NCBI GenBank assembly: GCA_905160935.1
Contig: CAJHZI010000533.1
Location: 2,322,001 to 2,386,000 of the forward strand
DNA length: 64,000 bases
Direction: 5' to 3'
Source of the DNA: Enchytraeus crypticus
Lineage: Eukaryota > Annelida > Clitellata > Enchytraeida > Enchytraeidae
The notes beneath the pieces are model-generated. The model saw only the letters and a program-made list of their open reading frames with translations, was not told where the DNA came from and searched no databases. Shown piece by piece: positions 1 through 15,600 of this stretch; position 1 is the stretch's first letter; every line of letters begins with the position of its first letter. The translations under genes were made by a program, and so were the position numbers.

Positions 1-54
1 AAATGTGCAAATGTTCAGCTATGATTCATAAAGCTAAATTGTCTTCTTTCATTA

Positions 55-1948
<1,894 letters not shown>

Positions 1949-2952
1949 GGCGCACGTAGATGCAAATTATCAGCAATCTGTAGCACTACACTTGTCAGTG
2001 CGTTTCAAACTCTAGCTTTTGCCTACCTAATTCGATACAATAGAATAATGCTGTTAATATCGTAAATCCTAATCCACGGGATGCGACATCAACCACTATG
2101 ACATCGAGCACGCTAATAATTGCAGACTGTGTCATTCACAACAGTACAACTCTCACGCCGCCATCTACTCGCTTTCAAAACATAAACAATCATCAGAAGC
2201 GAGCATATCAGCGAAACCCGAACCGAGAAGAAGTAGATTGTCAACGCACAGTCAATTACGATTTTCTATTCAGATCTGTTAAAATCATCAATTCAACTGC
2301 ATTGGATAGGAATGTCTCGGAGCCCAGTGCTATGGCGTTAGGCTTAGAGTGAGGGATAGAGGTTGCTGTTAAAATTTTAAATTTTTTCATATTAAAACTT
2401 TTAACAACTTTATAACAATAAAGCTGTGTTCACTGATACTGATGCTGCTCATCTTATAACAATTGGCGAGTTTAATTGGCAAATTAAAACCAATTCTAGG
2501 TTTTACAGTATTCTTTCACGTTTGTTATTGGAATATGTCTGTTTTTATCTGATTTGTCTTTTTTGTCTAATGATTTTACTTACTGTAGTGATAATGACTT
2601 TAATGTTTCGTGGATAGATCATATTATTACTAATCGTTTGATATACGATCTTATAAACGGAAAGATATTCTCGCCGATATCAATCTCTGCCATTTGAGAT
2701 AACTACAAATCTGCTTCTGGCATACTATGAAACTTCTCTATTCTCAACTTTATCTTGAGCCTGGTATGTCATATTTCCAAGAATTCTAAACATTTGCGCG
2801 GATTTCGCGCTCTCCTATTGGCTGGAGCCAACTGTGGCGGTTGAATGTCAGCCGCTTGGCGACGACTTTGTTTTCATCTACCGGTGACAAAACTGCCCGA
2901 GTTCGAGAAGATATCGTTCCCGTCATGAGTCATTCTAAAATTGTCAATATTA

Positions 2953-3210
2953 AATAATAATAAAAACACACACTATAGTGAAATGATCAACTACGTTGAT
3001 ATCTATCACTTTTAATAGCACATGTTTAAACCGTTAGGCAATTATGTCCATTTTCCGTATAGCCAGTCCAGTGAATGTCCGAGATTTTACTCTCAGATCA
3101 GCGCGGCTGGGATTCGAACCCACGAGGGTTCAAGTAACCTCAGGATCTGTCATTTAAAACTTCATGACGTTATCTACACCTCTAACCATTGCGCCATTCG
3201 CAATGGTTAA
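2953..3210 (-). mobile_element. tRNA-derived SINE, family A, near full length
   Basis: Reading the minus strand: a tRNA-like head with an A-box-like stretch (tggcgcaatggttagagg), a B box (gggttcgaatccc), then a shared body (gatctgagagtaaaatctcg, gcctaacggtttaaac) and a tail ending near cactatagtgtg. Six copies of this unit occur in the window. This one sits inside the LINE at 2426-5510. Confidence 0.8.
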
Positions 3211-4264
3211 TGTAAATGTAAATATACATTTACAATCTAAAGTAAATGTAAAGTGCTGTATGATTTCCTATGTTCAGATCACAGGCCTTTAATTGCAGTA
3301 TTCCAATGCAATCCTTACTCTTCGTCTTTTAGTAAGGAATGGTAAAATAGGAATCATATTACACAATATCAATGATCTTTGGCTACTCCTGATATTTTAT
3401 CTAACTATAAGTCAATCCTTAACTTTGAGCTGTCTAAAATTTGTTGTCCAAAATCTTTATTGATTAGTTCGTTACATTGTAATGATACACTTCATAATGC
3501 TGATATTGATCTTCATTTTCAAATATTACGAACTGTATAAAAAAGGCAGTTGATTGTACCATTCCTAGTAGGCTTATTCACCCCAGCAACTACAATGTCC
3601 CTGTTTGGAATGAAATTGCTAAAGACAAAGATGAGTAATCAAGAGGTGCTTTCTTAGACTGGGTGGCAGAAGGAGAACCTTCTTCAAAATAGAATGGTTT
3701 CCATTTTTGAGAGAATGTCAAGATTAAAAGCTCAATTTAAACTTGCATTTCGCTATTGTAGAAATCATGAAGAGCAACTAAAAAAAGCAGATGCATGTGC
3801 TAAATCTCTTGATCTTCATGATTCCAAAATATTTTGGAAAAATGTACACAAGTTTATTGTCACCTCGATCCATGATTAGTCATCCCTAAACACACACGCA
3901 GTAATAGGATTATTCTACTTTTTGTGGCCCCCTCTAAACACGATGAGGCATAAGCTGACAACTACTTAACTAATAATCTACTAATCAAGGGTGAGAGAAA
4001 TTGCCTGCTTTCATAAGATAACTTAAATGAATATAAATATGAACAGGCCAACTGGCTCGGAACAAGTATTATATTACAATACACTTGTATATTACATTCC
4101 TATACAGCAACATAGTGGTTATGTAATAATAATTACATAAAATTCAAATATATAAGTTAGTAGAAAACAGTAGCCAAGAATTGTAATAAATCCTTGCTAC
4201 TCTACAATCGTACGCATCCTATCAAAGGCAGAATGATTACAGTAAATCAAAATTTGGATTTAGA

Positions 4265-4335
4265 AAAGGATAATAATAGTAATAATAATAGAGGTTTAAC
4301 GTCCGCTCTTCATACAGGGATGATGTCAGAGAATG
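4265..4335 (-). mobile_element. CR1-like LINE 3' tail with (TTA)n
   Basis: The reverse complement reads ggacgttaaacc followed by an imperfect (tta) tract. The same end closes the LINE at 53690-55640 and recurs at 38480-38545 and 39058-39110. Only the last about 60 bp are present here. Confidence 0.5.
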
Positions 4336-5510
4336 CAATACAAGAGAAGTGATGGGGTAATGCGAGTCATATGTGAACGCAGTTTAGAGCAGAAATTGAG
4401 GGTTTTATATGCTTTGTAGATTTTGAGAAAGCTTTTGACAGAGCACACTTAGTTAAGATGTTAGGAATTTCTAGAGAAATTGGAGTGGACTGGCGAGAGA
4501 GAAGATTAGTCATGACTCTTTATATGAGCCAAAATGTAATTATAAAATTCAACAAAATATTAAATATTAATTTTTTATCGAAATAGGGAGGAAAAGGACG
4601 GGGAGTAAGACAAGCAAGTTGCATATCACCACTTTTATTTAGCATTTCCGCAGAGGCAATGATGACGCTAGCAATGGATAACACTAAAGAGCGAATAAAA
4701 TCGGTAACCTTGAAAGGTGGAAGATTTGCTGATGATCAAGGTATGATTGCTAGTTGCAAAGCGAGTTTATATAAAATTATGGATGGCCTGAACATTATTG
4801 CATTAATGAAATTAATATCAAGAAAACCAATGTGAAGAGAGTGTCTAGAGAAGGAAGAGACAATATAGCAATAGACAGTGTGAAGTTAGAATAGGTAAAG
4901 AGTTTAAGAAGTCGAATTGCTCAAGCAAAGGAAGCCATCAGTAAGAGGAAGAACTAATAACAAAAATGTTTGAAGTAATACACGATGATAAAGATTGAAT
5001 TTTTTTTACTATGGACCAAGATCCAGTACGACTGAGAAACATGGACGTTCAAAATGTGGCTATGGAAAAGAATACAGAAGATCAAATGAACTGACAAAAT
5101 TATGAAAGAAGAAGCGCTATTTTTAAGTAGGGTTGGCATAAATAGACAATTGATAAATATCTTAAGTATTAAGATTAAGCATAAATATTTTAAGGAATAG
5201 AAAGAACAAGATGAGTCGTGTCCTGATAGAGAAAGGTTTACTAAAAGAAGTAATTGAAGGAAGCATGAATTGAAATAAAGTGAGAGGAAGACCGAGACAT
5301 GGGATGCTGGATGATTTGATATTAATGCGTAAGTTGATGCGAAAGGAAAAGCCTAGGATAGAATTATGTGGAGGCATGTGCCATGGATCTGCCAATAAGC
5401 AGTGCACTGAGAGAGAATCTACAATCACTGATATTACGTATGCCAACTGGAGAAATTATGAAGAGGCCATCAAACTATAAAAAATTCAAAAACATATATA
5501 TATATATATT

Positions 5511-6825
5511 CTCTCAGATGCCCACCAGCAATACCTATTAATTACCACGTGGAAAGCATTTGACTTTTAAAAATATCAACTATACTTATATTGACATAAT
5601 TATACTTTAAGATATTTGTTCACATTTTCACAAGTAAAAGCATCATGAGCTTTTCACCAATACTATTAAATATGTTGTTATTAAAATCACATATTAAATA
5701 AATATTGACCTAAAGGAAAGCACCTAGAACTTTTTTTATAGAAGATTCCGTTAGGAATTTCAGCAACTCTCTGTAGAGCTATAATTAATTAATTACCTGA
5801 TTGCATATGGTTAACTACTTGTTAACTAATAAATTAATAATCAACCAATAGAAATTCAATATTTTAAAACTTCTATCTATAAGTTTATCTTCTAAAATAA
5901 ATAAATTAGAAGGCTCTTATATACTATAAGAGGTTTTCATAATATGCTGCACTAATCTGACTTCAAGCTCTTTCAATAATTATTCTCACTGAATCTTTTA
6001 AAGTTCAGATTTCAAACTTTACAATACAGGCATTAAGAGTATACATGTATTACGTACTTATGTTCACTCACGTATTGTCATTACCAGTTGAACTACAAAA
6101 AAATGCAAATGCAGGAAATGTTTATGTAAACCTCAAACAGCAAGCACGAGGTCACTGTCAGTTTACAGGCATTACAGTCACTAGATCAATTTGATGATAC
6201 TAATTTCCAAACCTATTAGATCACTCCAGCCTCATCCGAAACTTGTTTTATACTAAGTTACACTTATCTGGTAAACAAGTATTGACGGTAGCTCACAGTC
6301 ACTGCAAAATTTGACAGTATGTAATTATTTCATTAACTGAACTCTCCACGTTAATTCACTACACCAATCCTGTAAGTTGTACCAACGTCATACAAAATGT
6401 TCAAAACCAAACTAGATTCATTATCTTGGAATAAGAACATGCTGGATATTAAATTATCTCTTACTTTTGTGCACACGTTTAACGACTTCATAGGCTAAAT
6501 ATGTATTGACAAATAAGTTATACTCCTAATTAAAAATACTTAGAAAAGGTTAAAAATATAATGGTCACCCTATTTCAAGTGTAAAACTATACAGCAGTCA
6601 ATGTACATAAGAATCAGCTGTATGCTACAGCGGTTTACTGTATGAGATAGGCCACTTTTGAGGTTCATTCCGAACCTCAAAAAGCCAGTGCCTTTCTTGT
6701 TCATCAGCCAATCCACTTTGTGGTTTTTTAAGAGCGAGAAAATAAAGTCATCCCGCGCTTATCTTAATAATACCTCAAAAACGTCTATGCTCCTGTTAGA
6801 CAACTCTCTGCAAGCAGGAGTTTAC
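5511..6825. other. Intergenic stretch with no recognised feature
   Basis: AT-rich sequence with stops in all frames at short intervals. I found no splice-bounded coding segment, tRNA or repeat shared with the rest of the window. Confidence 0.5.
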
Positions 6826-7045
6826 TTCTATCTACATCTCTGACAGTCATCATTTCTATCACATCTCTGACAGTCATCAAATCACTTCTATCACATCTCT
6901 GACAGTCATCACTTCTATCACATCTCTCACAGTCATCACTTTTATCACATCTCTCTGACAGTCATCACTTCTATCACATCTCTGACAGTCATAACTTCTA
7001 TCACATCTCTGACAGTGCCTACCTTTTTCACCTCTCTAACAATGC
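6826..7045. repeat. 27-bp minisatellite
   Basis: About seven tandem units of a 27-bp motif built on ttctatcacatctctgacag, degenerating at both ends. It lies about 1.2 kb past the MIER stop codon. Confidence 0.85.
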
Positions 7046-8243
7046 TTACTTTTAATACACGAAAAAGGCCGATAAACTTAACGACGACAAAGTCTTCAGC
7101 CTGTAGCCTAAGAACACCTGGTGAAACAGTCTTGAGCCTAGCTTGCTAGATGAATAGTTCTAATCCTTGCTAATAAATAAATGCACTACACCAGCAAGGC
7201 AACAGTTTCCTAATGACGCAAGCATTCTAACAACGCCATATAAATATTTACAGTTTAAACTTTGCAGCACACTACCTGACCTTGAAATTTACTAATTCGT
7301 CATAAACACATAGTACAATACATATAAGCTAGCATACCCAGAAGCATGCTTACCATTGCATACACTAATACACACAAGCTGCAAACACTCCATCCACGCT
7401 AGCATAGCTGGAGCAGTTATAGCAGCTACATAACGGCTCATTTATACAAATGCTAATTTTACACTTGCACAAATACAGCAAACAAATGCAAAGCATAAAA
7501 ATTATTTACAATATATCATATAAAAATAACAAATGAATAGGTGAATATTTTTTGATCGATGATTTAACGATCGTTCATCACCAGGTGGCCACGTGAAGGT
7601 CACAGCATTATGTAGCAGCAGCAGCTGAATGGCAGCAACAGACCTGACACACGTACAAGTGTTAGGCTATACGATCTACAACAATTATAACACGATGTTA
7701 AAGCAACCTCGACAAATGATTCTCCTCGTTTTAACACTGGTAGCTGCCGTTGTGCAACAAATTGACGGATGACTCTCTACATGATAGCAATACCACAAAA
7801 TAGCTACACAACCCCTGCATTTAGAATTAGGTATTAAAATATCTACAACGAATATGTTTCACTACACATACCAATTAGCAAATCGGCACAGTTTGTCCAT
7901 ATTAATAAATTATGCACAAATATTTGAAACATACCTATACGGTTTACTATATGCATGTTCATAGAATACACTATGCAAGAAAATTCAATTAAGAATACAA
8001 ATAAGGTTACCATGTAAGTAGTTGTGCATTTATCTTACATACGAGTAATGAAACATGGGCATACACGTACAATGTATGTGTATTGCCACATGTCAATGTA
8101 TACACACAGTCTCAAGTTATCAACATAAACAGTGCTGAAGTATTTCAAAAGTATAAATAAAATCTGACTGTCGTTCGACTATCACACGATGTAAGTGCTG
8201 TCATTAGTCTAAGCTTATCAATTATTCATAGCATATAATCCCT
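7046..8243. other. Probable 3' UTR and downstream flank of MIER
   Basis: Non-coding DNA immediately after the MIER stop. I see no open frame or repeat family in it. How much is transcribed cannot be told from sequence alone. Confidence 0.4.
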
Positions 8244-9687
8244 CTATTGCGCTAACATCTTAGTCGACATATTCTGCAATGTAGAAACACTGAACGCTGA
8301 ATATCCCGCCATAGAGGAGCTATTTTGCGGGGATTGATCTTCAAGCGGTTGCACAACGCTATCTGATATGTCATGCTGCGTTGCTGCCGATACAACGCTG
8401 TCTGCACTGCTGTTGCTGCTGTTCTCCGATGTTTCAACCACTAACAACGAAGTATCTGCAACCATCCCTAAATCAGGCAAGACATTATCAGCACTACCCT
8501 GATCTCCAGGACTTATAGTCCCGTATTCGCTTGAGACATTATTATTCATGCTGCCTGGACCTATAGCGCCTAATGTTCCACAATCAGACGACACATTACT
8601 AGAGTAGCCCAGTGCTAGGGCATTTAACGACCCATACTCGGGCAGGATATTATTCGCACAGTTCTGACCGATTGTGTTCAATGTCCTGTTTTCTGGCGAG
8701 ACATTACTGGAGCAGTTGTAAGCCAGAGAGCTTACGGACACATAGTCCGGTGAGACATTATTAATGCAGCCTTGATCTACTGCACAAACATTGTTAAAGA
8801 ACTCCTTGTTCTCAGAGCCCTGATGCGCTCTCAAGTGTCCCGTTAATCTTTCCGTGCAGATATCATCAGCGCACGAATCCACAGCACAGTGCAATCGGCT
8901 ATCAGCCCCTCCCATCACACCCATCAAACCGTTCTTAACTACGCCGTGGTCCATCAGTCCCATGGATGGTTTAAACCGCTTAGCGCTAGGTTCTAACCCC
9001 GCATACTCATCTACGATAGAAGCCAGATGATGCGGCGATTGATATGGAACGTGTAGCGGCCGTGCGCTAAACTCTACATGTTCGTCTCCGTTACCGCCAG
9101 CAATGATTGACATCGGAGGGTAGAACACAGAAGAGTGTGACGGTGAAGCAAACGCGACAGGGTCGGTGTAGGACAGGACGTCGTTGGTGTAGTGATGCGG
9201 ATGTGAGTGATAATAGGGAACGTGACAGTTATCGGCGGGGTTAGGATATGAATACGGCGGCGGCAGACCCTGTTCGGCTACGCCTGCGTAAGAATCATGA
9301 TAGGGCGAGCAGACGAGCCGGCAGGGGTCAACACCCCTCAGAGCCACGCCCCCCACGTCAGAACAGTAGGGTGAGTCCCCACCCCCCACAGAGTGGTGGT
9401 GTCTGTAGTACGACCCATCGGGCACCATACCCGAGTCCGTGTAGGGCTCGTGGTATGCCTCCGTCAGATTCACTGCGCTGAAGTCTGACGCAGCGGAAGA
9501 GAGGAAGTCCAGACCGTCGACAGGACAGTGCTGGTGGGTGAGCTCCTGCCACGAGGGGTAGCACGAGGGAACATCAGCAGCAGCAGCGTGAGAGCATTCT
9601 ATACGAGGCATACTGGCAGCCACGTCGTGGGGTGGTACAGAGCTTGATGGGTGGTCGGTGTCTTCACTGTTAGATGAAGGGTCGTCC
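8244..9687 (-). other. MIER: MIER exon 12: long C-terminal extension with zinc-finger-like site and internal repeats
   Basis: Final exon, entered in phase 2 after GG|G. It encodes about 480 residues rich in Ser, His, Tyr and Pro, with no domain recognised in its first half (a YYRHHHS and HSHPHH run is visible). Near residue 710 is a C2H2-like site: HCAVDSC then TGHLRAH, spacing C-X4-C-X11-H-X3-H. It lacks the usual aromatic residue after the cysteines, so metal binding is an inference. After it come about six imperfect 18-20-residue repeats of the form NNVSPEYG..L..IG, then a Ser/Val-rich tail ending KMLAQ. The same DNA is open in shadow frames; this frame is fixed by the splice phase. Confidence 0.8.
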
Positions 9688-12600
9688 CTGCAATAGTCAA
9701 ACAATTAATGATTTAACAACAGAGTCTACAGCAACAGTCAAACAATAAACGCTTTAACTGCAGAGTCTACTGCAACAGTCAAACAATTAATGCTTTACCT
9801 ACAGAGTCTACTGCAATAGTAATATCTATTGTAATGTACTGAGTCGGTGGCTTGTTGGCAAGTTGTTTGACAGCAGATCAGTAGGTGCAGGGCTCAAATC
9901 TGGTGTTCTCCCCATCACCGACATGCTATTCGAGCAGGAAACTGATATTAAACTTAGTTATAGCTGTATAGCTATATAAAAATCCACTCGTAGTGCTAGC
10001 AAAGGCTGAGCAATTGTGACATGTGTTAACAGTGAACGATTCAACTGAAACATAAGACATGATAAGGTTCTCATTAGACAATTTGTAGAAAATTACGATT
10101 CTACAGAGAAGATATTAGAGGAATTAATCCGTACGTATGTTCCAAACCATAGAACTATCGACAATGACGGTTGTACTAATACTTAAATAATTAATTGCAC
10201 ATAAAATTATATTACATAAAAAATCTTTAATACTGCTACAAAATAGCAGCTACACAACAGCAGCAGCTACACAATAGCAGCTACACAACAGCTGCTACAC
10301 AACAGCAGCTACACAACAACTACTACACAACAGCTACTACACAACAGCTGCTGCCCAACAGCAGCTACACAGCAACTGCTACACAACAGCAGCTACACAA
10401 CAGCTGCTACACAACAAAAGCTACACAACAGCAGCTACACAACAGCTACTACACAACATCTGCTACTCTATAACTACAACAGAACAGCCGCTATACAACA
10501 GCTACTACACAACAGCTACTACACAACATCTGCTACTCTATAACTATAACAGAACAGCCGCTACACAACAACTGCTACACAACAGCTACTACACAACAAC
10601 TGCTACTCTATAACTACAACAGAACAGCTGCTACACAACAGCTGCTACACAACAGCTGCTACACAACAGCAGCTACACAACAACTGCAACACAACAACTG
10701 CTACACAACAGCTACTACACAACAACTGCTACACAACAACTGCTACTCTATAACTACAACAGAACAGCAGCTACACAACAGCTGCTACACAACAGCTGCT
10801 ACACAACAGCTGCTACACAACAGCAGCTACACAACAACTGCTACACAACAACTGCTACTCTATAACTACAATAGAACAACAGCTACACAACAGCAGCTAC
10901 ACAACAACTGCTACACAACAACTGCTACACAACAACTACCACCAGAGCACGTGGACGGAGAGAGTGGCATACCCAGCATTACTGGAAGAAGAACTGGCAG
11001 GCCTGCCCCTATCTCTACCGCTGTGCCCATTGATATAGATACTGTACTGCTCCGTCTTCTTCCACAAGTAGTAGAACTGCACCAGTTCTGATACCGACCG
11101 CGACCGAACCTGATTACAACAACAACGCAGTGCAACACGATGCAATGAGTTCCACAGAAAATTAGAGGGAGAGCATCTGGACAGCAATCACAAGGCTGAG
11201 GCCAAGTTTAACGTCAGTTTCCTGCTAGAATGACTTGTCAGTGACGAGGAGAACATTGATTTGAATCTTGCACCCACTGATCCGCAGCCAAACAACTTCA
11301 CAACAAGACACCGGCTCAACTCCAAGTAATAAAAAGAACAAATAAGTTAAGCAAATCAACAAGAGCCGAAAAGTCAAAATATTGTAATGTCTGAGAAACA
11401 CCTGAAAAACCATACACCTTACCCTTGTGCCATAAATGTAGATGGTCATCACTACAATAAAGACATATCTTCTACATACTTGTGAGACATCAACAACCGA
11501 CTTCGAATTAGAAGCAAGATTTTGAAAGTTCTAAACATTCTTCCTATCACACAAAGCACAAAACATACTATATACTGCAAAACATTAATATTAATATAAA
11601 AAGAACAAAACATACTGCAAACCTGCTTGTAATAATATTGTTACATATACAAAATTCAACGCACCTTATTTTGTTGTATTGCATAAAAATCTTTTCCGTA
11701 CTGTCGCAGACCATGTGTGAAATTAGTTTGTTCTTCGCTGCTCCACAAGCTTAGAGGATCTGCAAACACAGGACAAGTAAATGATCACTAGAGGATCTGC
11801 AAACATAGGACAAGTAAATGATCGATACTCTCACTCCATACACTAGTCTCTCACTTGTCATTTAGTAGCCTGTGAAAAGGCAAGCCTATGGTACACATTC
11901 CTCTTCACAGTATATGATTTTTTACTGCCTTTTTCAGTTCCAACTCTTACATAATAAGAAATAAATGATCTAATCGGCAGTGGACCGAACATAATGTGGG
12001 CTACACTTAGTAGGAATATTTTTCCTACAGGTTAAAAGCAAGAAATGATCTCAGCGCTTTAATACTGATCTGGTGCTTTAGTCAGTCTTATATTCAACAA
12101 AACTCAATCAAAATGAGACAAATTTGAACTACAAAGATGAAATGCGATAACATCCATTTAATCACAGAAATAGTCAAACAAATGCAAGAAAGCTAAAATT
12201 ATTCAATCACTTGAAAGCAGACAGTTGATGCGCACATCAGAATGGCTTTATGGAATTTTATATTATCCGTTGTCGTGTAGTTTGTATATCAAAGAGGAAA
12301 ATATTAGATTTATTAAAATTATGACCCGGATGTATAAAAAAAATTACAAGAAAAGCCCAGCGCTTAAGGAAGCCTTAAAAGAAGAGTGCTCGAATCATAA
12401 ATCAGCGGCTCTACGAAGTATAAGCTAATTCGCTCAAAAATAATCAGAGTTAGAGAAAACTGTCTCACCCTATCAAACTGTGTATCATTTGCAGAGTTCA
12501 GTGAAATGCAGAACAAGTTCAGTTTAACCATAAAATAACAAAACACTAAATAGTTGAGATACTACAACAAAATTTGCAAGTATAGGGATTTCTTGAATTC

Positions 12601-15600
12601 TAAGTACATCAGACCTAGAACACGACAACTTAAAGCCAAAATTTGCTCAACAATGTTAAATATATTTCAAAATCTCGTAAGTCAATATATTTATTTATCA
12701 ATATAGACAATTTCATTTATATTTGTCAATTGTAGTAAGTACAAAAACATTAACAAATTATTAAGCTTCCAAAACGCCAATAAATTAGTGTATTGTTTCA
12801 AAAACTGAATAGTAAATCTATATTCATAACTTTACACAAGGATTATTTCAAAGCAGAATCCACAGAATACGTTGAAGTACATCAAGTCACTTACCAGACG
12901 GAGGAATAACTTCCATCTGACGTCGTCGCAGCGCTTCCTCTACGTTGTAGTTACACTGTAGGAGCATGTAGAGAGCCTATCAACACAACACAACATAGTT
13001 ACACTGTTCGGAAAATTTAGAATTGAACCTATCGACAACTGCACTTGTTCGTAAGAGATGACTGACACAGATATGACAGTGAAGAGACTTGTATCCACGT
13101 GGTGATGATTTCTGTGTTTTAGACCAATTGGTCGTTCATACTCCAGATTAGCAGAGTTCTAGTCGCTACACCGAATGAGGCATTATACCACCAGGCTACT
13201 TGACCTACACTGCCCATTCTGCGCTACTGTGGCATTTAACATAGAGTGGCGCTTTATAAATATACTTATTATTATTATTTTTAGAGCACATACATAGCCT
13301 AGCAGAACAAGACAACCAATGCATATAATATATACAATTATATAGACCTTTTATATAAGGTGTTTACTTTGAAAAATCACCAATATATTTTTTCATTCAT
13401 TGAAGGGGCTCCACTGTGCAATCATAAACTTGACTTTGTGCGGAATGCAACTGCAATGTAATATATCCTAAAAATGTAAAACATACTTTCTGTATATTCT
13501 ATATTAAATATAAATTAAGACATGTTTATCATCATTTGATAAGTAATTGGAATATAATGTTTTTTGTAATTTTTTAAATACCACTCTGTTAATAAATGAA
13601 GAAGGACACAATGAATATGTGAGAATGCACTGAGCAGTGCCAGTCGTCAATAAAAAAATCTGTTTCTTGTGTCAAAAGCACATCAGTGATATATCAATAG
13701 CAGGATTTAAATACAGCCTCTACAGTATCTGAATTAGTATTAGAACTAGAAGCCAGAGAGACTTACCTGCTCATCATCCTTCACGTGTATTGATTTATCT
13801 GTAGGATTGTTGACTAATGGCTTACTATCAGTGGCTGCTGACATGACAGCACACTGACTGACAAGCTGATTTACACTTCTGCAGTAACTCTCAACTACAC
13901 ACGTACAAACATGCACACATACATGCACATATACATAGACACCTACACACATACATGATGACAAAGCACACTGACTGACCAGCTGCTTTACACTTCTGCA
14001 TTAACTCTCAACTACACACGTACAAACATGCACACATACACATGCAGACATACAAGCACACACACATAGACACCTACATGCACACATACATGACGACATA
14101 CATGCATGCACACATTGACACACGTCTTCATTATCATCTAGTAGAAACATATATATGTAATACGACAACCTTAAACTACAAGTTTACTCTCTCTCTCTCT
14201 TAGTGCACTGCCTACTGGCAGATCCATGGTATATAACGCCTCCACTCATCTCCATCTTCTGTTTTTCTCTTCATAACCATGTGTGAGTGGATCTTTAAAT
14301 CATCTAACATTTCTTTTAATATACCATTATTCTTGGGGGACTCCGCTCATGACGAGGCGGGCCCCATATGCCTGCCAAAGATTCGACTAACATTTACCGA
14401 TTCTAGGATTGTTTTCTCAGGGCGTGCTTCCTGCAGAAAATAATCCTGTTTACCCAAGCATGCCAAGTATGTTTACCCAAGTTGACTCTAACCACAAACT
14501 AATTCTGCAATTTTAACACTCAGTTCAATTATTCATTAATCAGTGCATTTCAGTGCTCCAAGAATCATCATTACAATTTTTAAACGCATCAAATACAGAA
14601 CTAACCTAATTCAGCCGAGAGTTTTGATGGGTCCCACAGCAATCGTTCATCTACCATATGAACTACAACATAAAGAAATACCAACTATAAGAAGTTCATC
14701 TAATACAGATTTTATATACACAATACAGATTTTATATACACAATATCTACAATACACATTTTATACCAATTATAACAAGTTCATCTAATCTGCAATACAG
14801 ATATCATACCAAATATATCAAGTTAATTTAATCTACAACAAAGATTTCATACAAATTATAACAAGTTCATTTAATCTACAACAAAGATTTCATACGAATT
14901 ATAACAAGTTCATTTAATCTACAACAAAGATTTCATACGAATTATAACAAGTTCATTTAATCTACAACAAAGATTTCATACCAATTATAATAAGTTCATT
15001 TAATCTACAACAAAGATTTCATACCAATTATAACAAGTTCATTTAATCTACAACAAAGATTTCATACCAATTATAATAAGTTCATTTAATCTACAACAAA
15101 GATTTCATACTAATTATAACAAGTTCATTTAATCTACAACAAAGATTTCATACCAATTATAACAAGTTTCATTTCATCTACAATACAGATTTCTTCACTA
15201 CTAGGTCTAGCATCTAGCCAATGTTTGCATAAAAGTTATCATAAATTTAACTACGTTGCCAAGAATAATACAACAATGAGAAATTAATTATTAGCTTAAG
15301 AAAATCACAAATGATAAGAACTCCTACTGGACCCCTGAGAAAACAACCGTGTAATAGAACCGTGCAATCCAGTAATATTATATTATAGCAATACTACATA
15401 GTATTATTTTATTATATAATAACAGTGCACTAATGAAAGATTCTGAGATAAATTACCAATAATAATAAGCTACATTATAAACATCTAGCTGTATAAAACT
15501 ATAGTAACAATAAATTTGGGCTACAATAGGAATAAATTGCAACTATTGCTAAATGTTGCTTAACATTAAGTACATTAAACACATCAAAATGTAACCTTAC

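Larger units (their letters stand above)
2426..5510 (+). mobile_element. Degenerate RTE-like non-LTR retrotransposon (family L-ag)
   Basis: Broken LINE read in several frames. About 2560-2640 gives an endonuclease-type end (SWIDHIITNRLIYDLI). About 3400-3880 gives the linker between endonuclease and RT (YNVPGWNE; RLKAQFKLAFRYCRNHEEQL; FWKNVHKF). About 4400-4800 gives RT blocks (FVDFEKAFDRAH, GRGVRQASCISPLLFS, FADDQGMIAS), and 5280-5400 the C-terminal GRPRHGMLDDL region. FADDQ replaces the usual YADD-type box, as in the second copy near 27.9 kb. It is interrupted by a SINE (2953-3210), by about 250 bp of unknown DNA before it, and by a LINE tail near 4265. Multiple stops and frameshifts: inactive. 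Confidence 0.75.

Noticed and set aside
2098..2352. 84-codon plus-strand frame upstream of ANP32
   Set aside because: Starts in a possible LINE-tail fragment (atgacatcgagcac) and shows no recognisable domain.
9248..9564. Open frames on both strands over MIER exon 12
   Set aside because: Shadows of the true frame, which is fixed by splice phase from exon 11.
6826..15190. CRISPR-like arrays (27-bp and 43-bp repeats)
   Set aside because: Direct tandem repeats without unique spacers, in an animal gene context.
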